From: Pseudomonadota bacterium
GTDB lineage: Bacteria > Pseudomonadota > Gammaproteobacteria > Xanthomonadales > Xanthomonadaceae
DNA: 64,000 bases
NCBI GenBank assembly: GCA_023388715.1
Contig: JAEWFT010000052.1
Span: forward strand, 49,230-113,229
Direction: 5' to 3'
Both the position numbers and the translations under genes were made by a program. Below, piece after piece: positions 15,535-23,885 of this stretch. Under the pieces are notes generated by a model. That model did not search any database. It was not told where the DNA came from and saw only the letters and a program-made list of their open reading frames with translations. Positions within the stretch are counted from its first letter, which is position 1. Each line of letters starts with the position of its first letter.

Positions 15535-17215
15535 GGGAGGGCTCTCGCGCGGGCAGTGATTCCGCCAGTTCGATCGCGGCGTCGAAGTCCGGAACCACGT
15601 GCAGGTCGCCGGCCTCAGCGTGCAGGGCCATCCTCGACAGCGTGCGCCTCGGCTGCGCCTGCAGGCCGGACAGGATCAGATGGGTGCCGCGCGCGTGACA
15701 ACGCAGGTACAACTCGCGCAGCGCGTGCACGCCGCTGGCGTCCATCATCGGCACCTGGCCCATGCGCAGGATGTAGGCGCGAAGCGGCCTGTGCGGTTCG
15801 TCCAGGAGGCTTTCCAGTCGGCTGGAGGCGCCGAAGAACAGCGGGCCGGCGATGCGGTAGACGCTGACGTCGTCGGGCACGCGCTGGCGCTGGGTCAGGT
15901 CCTCCGCCGCGGCATCCGACTGTGCGCGCAGGTCCACGCCGGACTGCACCTCGACCACGTCGGACATGCGCGCCATAAACACGAAGGCGGCGATCACCAT
16001 GCCGACCTCGATGGCGAAGGTGAGATCCACCAGCACGGTGAGCAGGAACGTGGCCAGCAGCACTGCGCGGTCGCCCTTGGGTGCGCGCAGCGCATGCGCG
16101 AAGTGCTCGCGTTCGCTCATGTTCCATGCCACTACCAGCAGCACGCCGGCCAGCGCGGGCAAGGGCACGCCATTGGCCAGCGGCGCCGCCACCAGGATGA
16201 ACACCAGCAGGAACAGCGCGTGCAGGATGCCGGCGACCGGCGAGCGCGCGCCGCTGCGGATGTTGGTGGCGGTACGGGCGATGGCGCCGGTGGCCGGCAA
16301 CCCCGCGAACAGTGCCGAGCCGATGTTGGCCGCGCCCTGCGCGACCAGTTCGGTGTTGGGGCGATGCTTGCCGCCGCTCATGCCGTCGGCGACGGTGGCC
16401 GACAACAGCGACTCGATGCCGGCCAGGAAGGCGATGGTGAGCGCGGAAGGCAGCACCGCGACGGCCTTGGTGAGCGTCCAGTCCGGCAGCGACGGCATCG
16501 GCAGGCCCGAGGGGATGCCGCCGAAACGCGAGCCGATCGTGTCCACCGGCAGGTCGAGCAGGCGCACCGCCAGCGTGGACAGCAGCACCGCCAGCAGGAA
16601 GCCGGGCGCCTTGGGCGCGAACCGGCGCAGGCCCACGATCAGCGCGATGCTGGTTATCGCGATGCCCAGTGCCCACGGGTTGAAGCTGCCGAGATGGTCG
16701 CCCAGCACCTGCAGCTTGGGCAGGAACTCGGCCGGCACCTCCTCCACCTGCAGGCCCAGCGCGTCCTTGAACTGGCTGGCGGCAATGATCACCGCGATGC
16801 CGCTGGTGAAGCCGGTGACCAGCGGCTGCGGCATGTAGCGCATCAGCGCACCGACCTTGAACGCGCCCGCGACCACCAGCAACACGCCGGCGATCAGCGT
16901 CGCCAGTACCAGCCCGTCGAAGCCGTGGGCCACGATCACCGCGTAGACCACCGGGATGAAGGCGCCGGTCGGGCCGCCGATCTGGAAGCGCGTGCCGCCC
17001 AGCGCCGAGATCAGGAAGCCGGCGATCACCGCGGTGACCAGGCCCTTGTCGGGCGTGGTGCCGGAGGCGATCGCCAGCGCCATCGCCAGCGGCAGCGCGA
17101 CGATGGCGACCGTCAGGCCCGCCAGCGCGTCCGCGCGCACTGCCGCGGCGCCATAGCACTCGCGAAGCACGGTCAGCAGCTTGGGCGCAAACACCGCTTG
17201 GCGTGGCGTGCTCAT
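15524..17215 (-). CDS. SulP family inorganic anion transporter
   Basis: 563 residues. The N-terminal two thirds contain about 10-12 membrane segments, with the SulP signature around ALAIASGTTPDKGLVTAVIAG and the GGTRFQIGGPTGAFIPVV region. The C-terminal STAS domain is visible in the VYRIAGPLFFGASSRLESL and MDASGVHALREL segments. SulP proteins carry sulfate, bicarbonate or dicarboxylates; the substrate cannot be told from sequence. Overlap with thiD suggests cotranscription. No carbonic anhydrase gene is adjacent, so a bicarbonate role is not specially supported. Confidence 0.92.
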   Translation of the reverse strand: MSTPRQAVFAPKLLTVLRECYGAAAVRADALAGLTVAIVALPLAMALAIASGTTPDKGLVTAVIAGFLISALGGTRFQIGGPTGAFIPVVYAVIVAHGFDGLVLATLIAGVLLVVAGAFKVGALMRYMPQPLVTGFTSGIAVIIAASQFKDALGLQVEEVPAEFLPKLQVLGDHLGSFNPWALGIAITSIALIVGLRRFAPKAPGFLLAVLLSTLAVRLLDLPVDTIGSRFGGIPSGLPMPSLPDWTLTKAVAVLPSALTIAFLAGIESLLSATVADGMSGGKHRPNTELVAQGAANIGSALFAGLPATGAIARTATNIRSGARSPVAGILHALFLLVFILVAAPLANGVPLPALAGVLLVVAWNMSEREHFAHALRAPKGDRAVLLATFLLTVLVDLTFAIEVGMVIAAFVFMARMSDVVEVQSGVDLRAQSDAAAEDLTQRQRVPDDVSVYRIAGPLFFGASSRLESLLDEPHRPLRAYILRMGQVPMMDASGVHALRELYLRCHARGTHLILSGLQAQPRRTLSRMALHAEAGDLHVVPDFDAAIELAESLPAREPSHEH

Positions 17216-17237
17216 CGCCGATCGTCCCCGGTGGCCC

Positions 17238-18635
17238 TTACAGCACGTCCGAGGCGTAATCCGCCAGCCGCGAGCGCTCGCCGCGGCGCAGCGTGATGTG
17301 CGCGCTGTGGGCCCAGGACTTGAACCGATCCACCGCGTAGGTCAGCCCCGAGGTGGTCTCGGTGAGGTAGGGCGTATCGATCTGTTCCACGTTGCCCAGG
17401 CAGACGATCTTGGTGCCCGGGCCGGCGCGGGTGACCAGCGTCTTCATCTGCTTTGGCGTCAGGTTCTGCGCCTCGTCCAGGATCAGCCAGCGGCTCAAGA
17501 AGGTGCGCCCGCGCATGAAGTTCATCGAGCGGATCTTGATCCGCGAGGCCAGCAGGTCGTTGGTCGCCGCGCGCCCCCAGGCGCCGCCGTCCTGGTTGTG
17601 GGTCAGCACCTCGAGGTTGTCGGTCAGCGCGCCCATCCACGGCGTCATCTTCTCCTCCTCGGTGCCGGGCAGGAACCCGATGTCCTCGCCCACGCTGACC
17701 GTGGCGCGGGTCATGATGATCTCGCGGTAGCGCTGCGCGTCCATGGTCTGCGCAAGCCCGGCCGCCAGCGCGAGCAGGGTCTTGCCGGTACCGGCGGTGC
17801 CGAGCAGGGTGACGAAGTCGATCTCCGGGTCCATCAGCGCGTTGAGCGCGAAGTTCTGCTCGCGGTTGCGCGCGGTGATGCCCCATACCGCGTGCTGCTG
17901 GCTGCGGAAGTCATCGACGATCTGCAGCACCACGCGGTCGCCGTCGACCTTGGCGACCTTCATCTCGGCGTCCTCGTCGCCGGGCAAGTACACGAACTGG
18001 TTGGGGTACCAGTCGTCGTCCTCGCCGCGCGCGATTTCGTAGAACGTCCGGCCCTTGTCGGTCCACGACTTCAGGCCCTTGCCGTGGCGCGCCCAGAAAT
18101 CCGCGGGCAGCGCGGTGGCACCGGTGTACAGCAGGCTGAAATCGTCGAGCGCGCGATCGTTCTCGTAGTCCTCGCTGTCGATCCCGGCGATCGAGGCCTT
18201 GATCCGCAGGTTGATGTCCTTGGAGACGAACACCACGTCGGCGTCCGGCTGCTCTTCCTTCAGCGCCAGGATCGCGCCGAGGATGGCGTTGTCCGGCACC
18301 ACCGCGCCAAAACGCTTGCCCGCGTCGAAATTGCCGGTCTGGAAGCGCAGGCAGCCGGTGCTCGCCGCACCGCGCAGCTGCAGGCTGCCGGGCCGCTGCA
18401 GGGCGATGCCGCCGGTGACATCGGTGCTGCCGTGCGCCTCGATCAGCTCGTTGAGGAAACGGCTGACCTGGCGGGCATTGCGGCTGGCCTCGGAGGTGCC
18501 CTTCTTGCCGTTGTCCAGCTCCTCCATCACCTGCATCGGCAGGTAGACATCGTGCTCCTCGAACTTGAACAGCGCGGTCGGGTCGTGCATCAGCACGTTG
18601 GTGTCGAGGACGTAGATGCGCTTGCTCCGGGTCAT
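17238..18635 (-). CDS. PhoH family protein with N-terminal PIN domain (PhoH2-like)
   Basis: 465 residues. Residues 1 to about 140 form a PIN-type nuclease domain (YVLDTNVLMHDP at the start). The C-terminal PhoH ATPase has Walker A LLGTAGTGKTLLALAAG and Walker B-like WLILDEAQN. PIN-PhoH proteins act as ATP-dependent RNA helicase/ribonucleases. Start at MTRSKRIYVLDTN (18635) chosen because the PIN domain begins there; an upstream in-frame extension is Arg/Pro-rich and implausible. Its ATG lies 82 bp downstream of the peroxiredoxin stop, in the same orientation. Confidence 0.92.
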   Translation of the reverse strand: MTRSKRIYVLDTNVLMHDPTALFKFEEHDVYLPMQVMEELDNGKKGTSEASRNARQVSRFLNELIEAHGSTDVTGGIALQRPGSLQLRGAASTGCLRFQTGNFDAGKRFGAVVPDNAILGAILALKEEQPDADVVFVSKDINLRIKASIAGIDSEDYENDRALDDFSLLYTGATALPADFWARHGKGLKSWTDKGRTFYEIARGEDDDWYPNQFVYLPGDEDAEMKVAKVDGDRVVLQIVDDFRSQQHAVWGITARNREQNFALNALMDPEIDFVTLLGTAGTGKTLLALAAGLAQTMDAQRYREIIMTRATVSVGEDIGFLPGTEEEKMTPWMGALTDNLEVLTHNQDGGAWGRAATNDLLASRIKIRSMNFMRGRTFLSRWLILDEAQNLTPKQMKTLVTRAGPGTKIVCLGNVEQIDTPYLTETTSGLTYAVDRFKSWAHSAHITLRRGERSRLADYASDVL

Positions 18636-18717
18636 GCGGAAATCCTTTCGGTCGGACAGCAGCGGGCCACCGCGTCCCGCTGGGCGGGGCGGTGGAGATG
18701 AAGGGAAGAGCGGGGGG

Positions 18718-19191
18718 TCACGTGCGCGTTCGCGCCTGCAAGGCGCCGAGCACGGCCTGCGCATGGCCGGGCACTCTCACCGGCTGCCATGTCTCGCGGA
18801 TGACGCCGTCCGGGTCGATGAGGAAGGTGCTGCGCACGATACCGACGTACTCGCGGCCGTACAGCTTCTTCGGCTGGATCACGCCGAAAGCCTCACACAG
18901 CGTCCCCTCGGGGTCGCTGGCGAGGTCGAAGCCGAAGCCCTGGCGCGCGATGAAGTTCGCGTGCGACTTCAGCGAGTCGCGGGAGACGCCGAGCACCCGC
19001 GCCCCGGCGCGCGCGAAGGCGGGCAGCAGGGCGTTGAAGTCGTTGCCCTCGGTGGTGCAGCCGGGCGTGGAATCCTTCGGGTAGAAGTAGAGCACCAGCC
19101 ATTGCCCGCCTGCGTAGCCGCGGAGCGTGGCGGCATCGCCGCTTGCCAGCGCGAGCGGCAGATCGGGGATGCGGTCGCCGGTACCGGGCAT
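18718..19191 (-). CDS. bcp: thioredoxin-dependent peroxiredoxin (BCP/PrxQ)
   Basis: 157 residues. Reduces hydrogen and organic peroxides. The peroxidatic Cys is residue 45 in KDSTPGCTTEG. The resolving Cys found five residues later in E. coli BCP is absent here (ND at that place). Cys99 in EGTLCEAFGV sits where some PrxQ proteins have a helix-3 resolving Cys, so an atypical 2-Cys mechanism is possible. The ATG shares one base with the stop of the upstream ACT-domain gene, the usual gcvR-bcp pairing. Confidence 0.92.
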   Translation of the reverse strand: MPGTGDRIPDLPLALASGDAATLRGYAGGQWLVLYFYPKDSTPGCTTEGNDFNALLPAFARAGARVLGVSRDSLKSHANFIARQGFGFDLASDPEGTLCEAFGVIQPKKLYGREYVGIVRSTFLIDPDGVIRETWQPVRVPGHAQAVLGALQARTRT

Positions 19192-19751
19192 CAGTACTTC
19201 ATCGGATCCATGATGGCGTCGAGGTTCAGGTGGTCGCAGAACTCGAGGAAGTCGTCGCGCAGCGCCGCGATGTGCATGTCCGCCGGCACACCGATGGTCA
19301 GTTGCGCGGAGAACATGTCGGCGCCGGTCTGCATTGCGCGGTAACGCGAGCATTGCAGGCTCTCGATGGTGATGCCCTGGTGCTCGAAGAAATCGGCCAG
19401 CTGGAACAGGATGCCCGGCTTGTCGGAGGCGATCACCTCGACCACGTACGGCAGCAGGCTCGACTGCAGCGCCTTGGGGCCGGTGCGGTACCACGACAGC
19501 TTCACCGCCTCCTCGCGCTCCAGCTTGGCCAGCATCGTCTCCAGCTTGGCCACCGCGTCCCACGGGCCGGTGGCCAGCGCGGTCATGGTGACGTCGCGGC
19601 CGACGGTGGCGAGGCGGGTGTCGACCAGGTTGCAGCCGGAATCGGCGATGCGGCGGGTGACAGACAGCAGCGGCGACTGCGGATGCGTGGTGTACGCGTT
19701 GATCAGCAGGTGGTTCTCGTTCGGCGCGGGCCGGGGCGTGGTGTCGCTCAA
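19191..19751 (-). CDS. gcvR: ACT-domain glycine cleavage system regulator-like protein
   Basis: 186 residues with two ACT domains (about residues 12-85 and 100-175), similar to GcvR, which antagonises GcvA control of the glycine cleavage operon. Characteristic segments are LLINAYTTHPQSPLLSVTRRI and VVEVIASDKPGILFQLADFF. No ATG fits the conserved N terminus. TTG at 19751 (reading LSDTTPRPAPNENH) is the best start; an ATG at 19835 would add an unconserved 28 residues. Coupled to bcp by a 1-bp overlap. Ligand unknown. Confidence 0.85.
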   Translation of the reverse strand: MSDTTPRPAPNENHLLINAYTTHPQSPLLSVTRRIADSGCNLVDTRLATVGRDVTMTALATGPWDAVAKLETMLAKLEREEAVKLSWYRTGPKALQSSLLPYVVEVIASDKPGILFQLADFFEHQGITIESLQCSRYRAMQTGADMFSAQLTIGVPADMHIAALRDDFLEFCDHLNLDAIMDPMKY

Positions 19752-19912
19752 GATGGGATCCCAGGGAGGGAAAACGCGGCCAGCGCGGGCCGTCGGGTCG
19801 CTGCCAGCATACTTGCCGACGCTTTCACGCCGCAAGTAACATCGGAGGCCTCCGCGCCCCGTCGCCGGCGCCGCGCGACGCCCGCGTCCTCCCCCGAAAA
19901 CCGAGGTTCTCC

Positions 19913-20815
19913 GTGCGACTTTCCGGCAGCATCACCGCGCTCGCCACCCCGTTCGTCACCGAAGGGGCGGTGGACACCGATGCCTTCGCCCGGCTGATCG
20001 ACGCCCAGCTGGAGGCGGGCACCTCCGCGGTCGTGGTCGCAGGTTCCACCGGGGAAGCCGCCGCCCTCGAGGATTCCGAATACCGGGCGCTGCTGGCGTT
20101 CGCCGTGCACCGGATCGGTGGCCGCATCCCGGTGCTGGCGGGAACCGGCGCTTCGTCGACCAACCGCACGCTGGCGCTGACCCGGCTGGCGGCCGACATC
20201 GGCGCCGACGCCGCGCTGGTGGTGACGCCGCCGTACGTGCGCCCGACCCAGGCCGGCTTGCTGGCCCATTACCAGGCGGTGGCCGCGCAGGGTGGGCTGC
20301 CAGTGGTGCTCTACAACGTGCCCGCGCGCACCGGTTGCGACCTGCTGCCGGAGACCGCCGCTGCGCTGGCGGCGCACCCGAACATCATCGGGATCAAGGA
20401 GGCGCGCGCCGAGCCGGAACGGATGCAGGCGCTGCTGCGGCATCGCAGCGACGGCTTCGCGGTCCTCAGCGGCGATGATCCCACCGCGGCCAAGGCGATG
20501 CTGGCGGGCGCGGATGGCGTGGTCTCGGTGGCGTCCAACGTGGTCCCGCGGGCATTCCGGCGCCTGTGCGCGCTGGCGCGCGCCGGTGAACGCGCCGGCA
20601 CCGAGGCGCTGGACCGCAGGCTGGCGGATCTCTATGCCTTCCTCGGGGTCGAACCCAACCCGATCCCGGTCAAGGCGCTGCTGGCCCTGGACGGCATCGG
20701 CCACGGCCTGCGCTTGCCTCTGCAGCCGCTATCATCCACCCACGCCGCCGAGGCCGCCCGCATCCATGCCGGCAACCTCGCGCTTGAACACGAGTGCCGC
20801 GAAAGCGCGGCCTGA
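19913..20815 (+). CDS. dapA: 4-hydroxy-tetrahydrodipicolinate synthase
   Basis: 300 residues from a GTG start. Condenses pyruvate with aspartate semialdehyde, the first committed step to lysine and meso-diaminopimelate. Active-site residues are in place: Thr46 in GSTGEAA, Tyr108, Tyr134 in VLYNVPARTG and Schiff-base Lys162 in IGIKEA. It diverges from gcvR and is followed after 12 bp by a BamC-like lipoprotein gene, the same order as dapA-bamC in enterobacteria. Confidence 0.95.
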   Translation: MRLSGSITALATPFVTEGAVDTDAFARLIDAQLEAGTSAVVVAGSTGEAAALEDSEYRALLAFAVHRIGGRIPVLAGTGASSTNRTLALTRLAADIGADAALVVTPPYVRPTQAGLLAHYQAVAAQGGLPVVLYNVPARTGCDLLPETAAALAAHPNIIGIKEARAEPERMQALLRHRSDGFAVLSGDDPTAAKAMLAGADGVVSVASNVVPRAFRRLCALARAGERAGTEALDRRLADLYAFLGVEPNPIPVKALLALDGIGHGLRLPLQPLSSTHAAEAARIHAGNLALEHECRESAA

Positions 20816-20827
20816 CAGGAGATCCTG

Positions 20828-21334
20828 ATGCAACGCAGTTCCCCCGTTTCCCGGGCCGCGGCCCCGCTGGTCGCCGCCCTCCTGCTGACCGGGCTGTCCG
20901 GCTGCCACTGGTTCGGCAAGTCCAACGAGCTCTATGCGCAGAGCGTCGAGAGCCGCCCGCTGGAAGTGCCGCCGGACCTTGACCGTCCCTCGGCCGACCG
21001 CGCGATGGCCCTGCCGTCGGCCGCCGCGGGCACCACCGCCGGCGCGAGCACCAGCAGCGTGGCGCCGATTGGCTTCAGTGTCGCGGGGGACCGCGATGCG
21101 CTGTACGCGCGGGTGGGCGACGTGCTGGCCGGGGTCGATGGCCTGGTGATCGCCAACAAGGCGCAGATCCTCGGCACCTACGACGTCGATTACATGGGCG
21201 CCAAGTTCCTGGTGCGGGTGACCCGTGCCGGCGACAACGTCTATGTGTCGGCGGTGGATCCGCGCGGCCTGCCGCCCACCGGCGAGGCGCCGGTCCGGCT
21301 GATGGGCGCGCTGAAGGCCGCGATCGCGCCGTAA
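20828..21334 (+). CDS. short BamC-like lipoprotein
   Basis: 168 residues. Signal peptide with lipobox LSGC (Cys about 27), so an outer-membrane lipoprotein is expected. The segment just after, KSNELYAQSVESRPLEVPPDL, matches the extended N-terminal region of BamC, and a single small alpha/beta domain follows (residues about 85-165). E. coli BamC is about twice as long with two such domains. Position directly after dapA and a good AGGAGA ribosome site support a conserved gene. Role in the BAM outer-membrane assembly complex is inferred. Confidence 0.75.
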   Translation: MQRSSPVSRAAAPLVAALLLTGLSGCHWFGKSNELYAQSVESRPLEVPPDLDRPSADRAMALPSAAAGTTAGASTSSVAPIGFSVAGDRDALYARVGDVLAGVDGLVIANKAQILGTYDVDYMGAKFLVRVTRAGDNVYVSAVDPRGLPPTGEAPVRLMGALKAAIAP

Positions 21335-21358
21335 ACCCATCGCTGCTGCACGCAAGAA

Positions 21359-21381
21359 GGGCGCCGAACGGCGCCCTTTTT
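21359..21381 (+). terminator. rho-independent terminator after the dapA operon
   Basis: GGGCGCC (21359-21365), loop GAAC, GGCGCCC (21370-21376), then TTTTT (21377-21381). An AAGAA run on the left side means it may also serve, less well, for fdxA on the other strand. Confidence 0.85.
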
Positions 21382-21394
21382 CGTCACGCCGGGC

Positions 21395-21718
21395 TCAACG
21401 CTCCAGCAGGGGCAACTTGTTGGGCACGCCGTCCCAGTCGGCGGCATCCGGCGGCGGCTCCTTGCGGGTGGCGATCACCGGCCATTCCTTCGACAGTTCG
21501 GCGTTGAGCGCGATGAACGGCTCCTGGCCCGCCGGCACGTCTTCCTCCGGGAAGATCGCGTTGACCGGGCATTCGGGCTCGCACAGCGTGCAGTCGATGC
21601 ACTCGTCCGGGTCGATCACCAGGAAGTTCGGGCCCTCGTGGAAACAGTCGACCGGGCACACCTCGACGCAGTCGGTGTGCTTGCACTTGATGCAGTTCTC
21701 GGTGACGACGAAGGGCAT
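21395..21718 (-). CDS. fdxA: 7Fe ferredoxin FdxA
   Basis: 107 residues. The N-terminal half has the two cluster motifs of seven-iron ferredoxins: CIKCKHTDCVEVCPVDCF ([3Fe-4S]/[4Fe-4S] ligands) and CIDCTLCEPECPVNAIF ([4Fe-4S]). The acidic and Trp-containing C-terminal extension is normal for the FdxA group. It is a low-potential cytoplasmic electron carrier; the partner is not encoded nearby. ATG at 21718 is fixed by the conserved MPFVVTENC start; longer extensions run towards the tRNA terminator. Confidence 0.93.
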   Translation of the reverse strand: MPFVVTENCIKCKHTDCVEVCPVDCFHEGPNFLVIDPDECIDCTLCEPECPVNAIFPEEDVPAGQEPFIALNAELSKEWPVIATRKEPPPDAADWDGVPNKLPLLER

Positions 21719-21795
21719 GGCGATGGTCCGTGTTGCAGTAGCGGGATTGTAGCGCGCAGGGCGCGGGCGGCCGGCGATGCGCGGCGTCCATAAGC

Positions 21796-21822
21796 AGAAA
21801 GCCCACGCCGAGCGGCATGGGC
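21796..21822 (-). terminator. rho-independent terminator of the tRNA-Glu transcript
   Basis: On the minus strand GCCCATGCC, loop GCTC, GGCGTGGGC (one wobble pair), followed by TTTCTGCTT. It lies 8 nt after the encoded CCA end of the tRNA. Confidence 0.75.
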
Positions 21823-21830
21823 TTCGAGTC

Positions 21831-21905
21831 TGGTACACCCTACGGGATTCGAACCCGTGTTACCGGCGTGAGAGGCCAGCGTCCTAACCACTAGACGAAG
21901 GGTGC
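21831..21905 (-). tRNA. tRNA-Glu (anticodon CUC)
   Basis: 75 nt including an encoded CCA (21831-21833). Cloverleaf elements seen on the minus strand: acceptor GCACCCT/AGGGTGT, D-arm GTCTAGTGGTTAGGAC, anticodon stem CTGGC/GCCGG with loop CTCTCAC giving anticodon CUC, and T-arm ACGGGTTCGAATCCCGT. The D- and anticodon-arm sequences match bacterial tRNA-Glu. The first acceptor pair is G1-U72, a wobble rather than the usual G-C. Confidence 0.93.
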
Positions 21906-21954
21906 ATGGGATGCGGCGCTGGCCGGAATGGCAGGCTGGCGCGGCAGGCTTGCT

Positions 21955-21984
21955 AGTATAGGCGGCTGCATCGCCCCGTGGCAA
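21955..21984 (-). promoter_or_regulatory. promoter of tRNA-Glu
   Basis: On the minus strand -35 TTGCCA (21979-21984) and -10 TATACT (21955-21960) with an 18-bp spacer. Transcription would start near 21948, giving a leader of about 40 nt before the mature 5' end at 21905. Confidence 0.7.
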
Positions 21985-22036
21985 CGCTCCGGTGCGCCCT
22001 TCCACGCTGTTCCTGATCGCGGCCCCGCCGCAGCGC

Positions 22037-23380
22037 ATGAGCGAATCCGATCCCCAACCCGCCATCCCGACCTCGCTGCAGGTGATCCCGCGCGACGCGC
22101 ACGGGATATCCCGCAAACAGATGAGCCACAACGCGCTGCGCGTGCTGTACCGCCTGCGCGAAGCCGGATTCGGCGCGTTCCTCGTGGGCGGCGCGGTGCG
22201 CGACCTGCTGATCGGCGGGGCGCCCAAGGACTACGACGTCGCCACCGACGCCACCCCCGAGCAGGTGCGCGCGCTGTTCCGCAACTGCCGCCTGATCGGG
22301 CGTCGGTTCCGCCTGGCCCACGTGGTGTTCGGGCGCGAGATCATCGAGGTGGCCACGTTCCGCGCCAATGGCGGCGACGATGCCGAGGGCGACCGCCAGG
22401 TCCACGAGGACGGTCGCCTGTTGCGCGACAACATCTACGGCACGATCGAGCACGACGCGGTCCGCCGCGACTTCACCGCCAATGCCCTGTACTACGCGAT
22501 CGAGGACTTCTCGGTGCGCGATTACGTGGGCGGCTACGCCGACGTGCAGGCGCGGGTGTTGCGCCTGATCGGCGATCCCGAGGCGCGCTACCGCGAGGAT
22601 CCGGTGCGGATGCTGCGCGCCGCGCGGCTGGCGGCGAAGCTGGATTTCACGATCGAGCCCGCCACCGCCGGACCGCTGCCGCGGCTCGCGCCGTTGCTGG
22701 CCGACGCCGCGCCGGCGCGCCTGTTCGAGGAAACCCTCAAGATGTTCCTGAGCGGGCACGCGGTCGCCAGCTTCCTGCAACTGGAAGCGCACGGGCTGCT
22801 GCCGCACCTGTTCCCGGAATCGGCGCAGGCGCTTTCCACCAACACGTCCGGCGCGCTGCGGCGGATGCTGCTCAAGGGCCTCGCCAACACCGATGCGCGG
22901 GTGGCGGCCGAGGAGCCGGTGTCGCCGGCCTTCCTGTACGCGGTCCTGCTATGGCCGGCCTACTGCCGCACGCTGGCGATGCTGCAGGCGCAGGGCATGC
23001 ATCCGGTGGAAGCGCAGCGCCGCGCGGCCGACCGCGCGTCCCTGCACCAGGTGGCACGCACCGCGTTGCCGCGCCGGTTCTCGCTGCCGATGCAGGAGAT
23101 CTGGCTGATGCAGGCGCGCTTCGCGCAGCGCCAGCGCAAGCGCGTGTTCCGGTTGCTGGCGCATCCGCGCTTCCGCGCCGCGTTCGACTTCCTCGAGTTG
23201 CGGCTGGTCGCCTCCGACGCGCATGCCGACGACGTGGCCTTCTGGCGCGAGGCGCAGCTGCATCCGTCCGAGGCGGTCGCCCAGCAGGAAGCACTGGACG
23301 ATCCGGGCGAGGCGGAGGACGGGGCGCCACGCAAGCGCCGGCGGCGCCGCCGCAAGCCGGCCGATTCCGCGCCGGCATGA
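22037..23380 (+). CDS. pcnB: polynucleotide adenylyltransferase (poly(A) polymerase I)
   Basis: 447 residues. Adds poly(A) tails to RNA 3' ends, promoting decay. Class II nucleotidyltransferase signature GGAVRDLLIGGAPKDYDVAT, then RRFRLAHVVFGREIIEVATF and YREDPVRMLRAARLAAKL, all typical of PcnB rather than CCA-adding enzyme. A very basic C terminus (RKRRRRRRK) is an RNA-binding tail. ATG at 22037 is chosen; a GTG at 21992 would add 15 residues with no likely conservation. The 3' end overlaps folK by 4 bp. It diverges from tRNA-Glu. Confidence 0.92.
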   Translation: MSESDPQPAIPTSLQVIPRDAHGISRKQMSHNALRVLYRLREAGFGAFLVGGAVRDLLIGGAPKDYDVATDATPEQVRALFRNCRLIGRRFRLAHVVFGREIIEVATFRANGGDDAEGDRQVHEDGRLLRDNIYGTIEHDAVRRDFTANALYYAIEDFSVRDYVGGYADVQARVLRLIGDPEARYREDPVRMLRAARLAAKLDFTIEPATAGPLPRLAPLLADAAPARLFEETLKMFLSGHAVASFLQLEAHGLLPHLFPESAQALSTNTSGALRRMLLKGLANTDARVAAEEPVSPAFLYAVLLWPAYCRTLAMLQAQGMHPVEAQRRAADRASLHQVARTALPRRFSLPMQEIWLMQARFAQRQRKRVFRLLAHPRFRAAFDFLELRLVASDAHADDVAFWREAQLHPSEAVAQQEALDDPGEAEDGAPRKRRRRRRKPADSAPA

Positions 23381-23862
23381 TCCGCGCCGCGGTCGGCCTG
23401 GGCGCCAACCTCGGCGATGCCGCCGCCAGCCTGCGTGCGGCGATGGAGCAACTTGGGCGGATCCCGCAAACCCGGCGCGTCGCCAGCTCGCGCCTGTACC
23501 GCAGCGCAGCGTGGGGGGTGACCGCGCAGCCGGATTTCGTGAACGCGGTGGTGATCATCGAGACCGCCTTGCCGGCACGGGCGCTGCTGGATGAGCTGCT
23601 GGCGATCGAGCGCCGGTTCGGCCGCACCCGCGTCGACGGAGAGCGCTGGGGGCCGCGCACGCTCGACCTCGACCTGCTGTTGTACGGCGATGAAGCGATC
23701 GACCTTCCGGGGCTGCGGGTCCCGCATCCGCACCTGCACGAGCGCGCGTTCGCGCTGCTGCCGCTGCTGGAGGCTTGGCCCGATGCCCACATTCCCGGGA
23801 TCGGGCCCGCGGCCGCGTGCGCCGCGGCGATGGCGGCGGAAGGCCTCGACCCGCTACCTTAG
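23377..23862 (+). CDS. folK: 2-amino-4-hydroxy-6-hydroxymethyldihydropteridine pyrophosphokinase
   Basis: 161 residues. Pyrophosphorylates 6-hydroxymethyl-7,8-dihydropterin in folate synthesis. Conserved AAVGLGANLGD start, YRSAAWGVTAQPDFVNAV, and the catalytic GPRTLDLDLLLYGD with metal-binding Asp residues. ATGA overlap with pcnB and 23 bp to panB. The order pcnB-folK-panB-panC is also the gammaproteobacterial norm. Confidence 0.95.
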   Translation: MIRAAVGLGANLGDAAASLRAAMEQLGRIPQTRRVASSRLYRSAAWGVTAQPDFVNAVVIIETALPARALLDELLAIERRFGRTRVDGERWGPRTLDLDLLLYGDEAIDLPGLRVPHPHLHERAFALLPLLEAWPDAHIPGIGPAAACAAAMAAEGLDPLP

Positions 23863-23885
23863 GGCTCCCCGCACCGGAGCCCGGC

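Noticed and set aside
14700..15540. TPP riboswitch near thiD
   Set aside because: No CUGAGA or ACCUGA THI-box core is seen upstream of thiD, whose start lies inside the SulP gene end.
15599..17296. Very long open frame opposite the SulP gene
   Set aside because: Composition is the His/Gln/Arg-rich pattern of an antisense shadow in GC-rich DNA; the SulP reading on the minus strand has clear membrane and STAS motifs.
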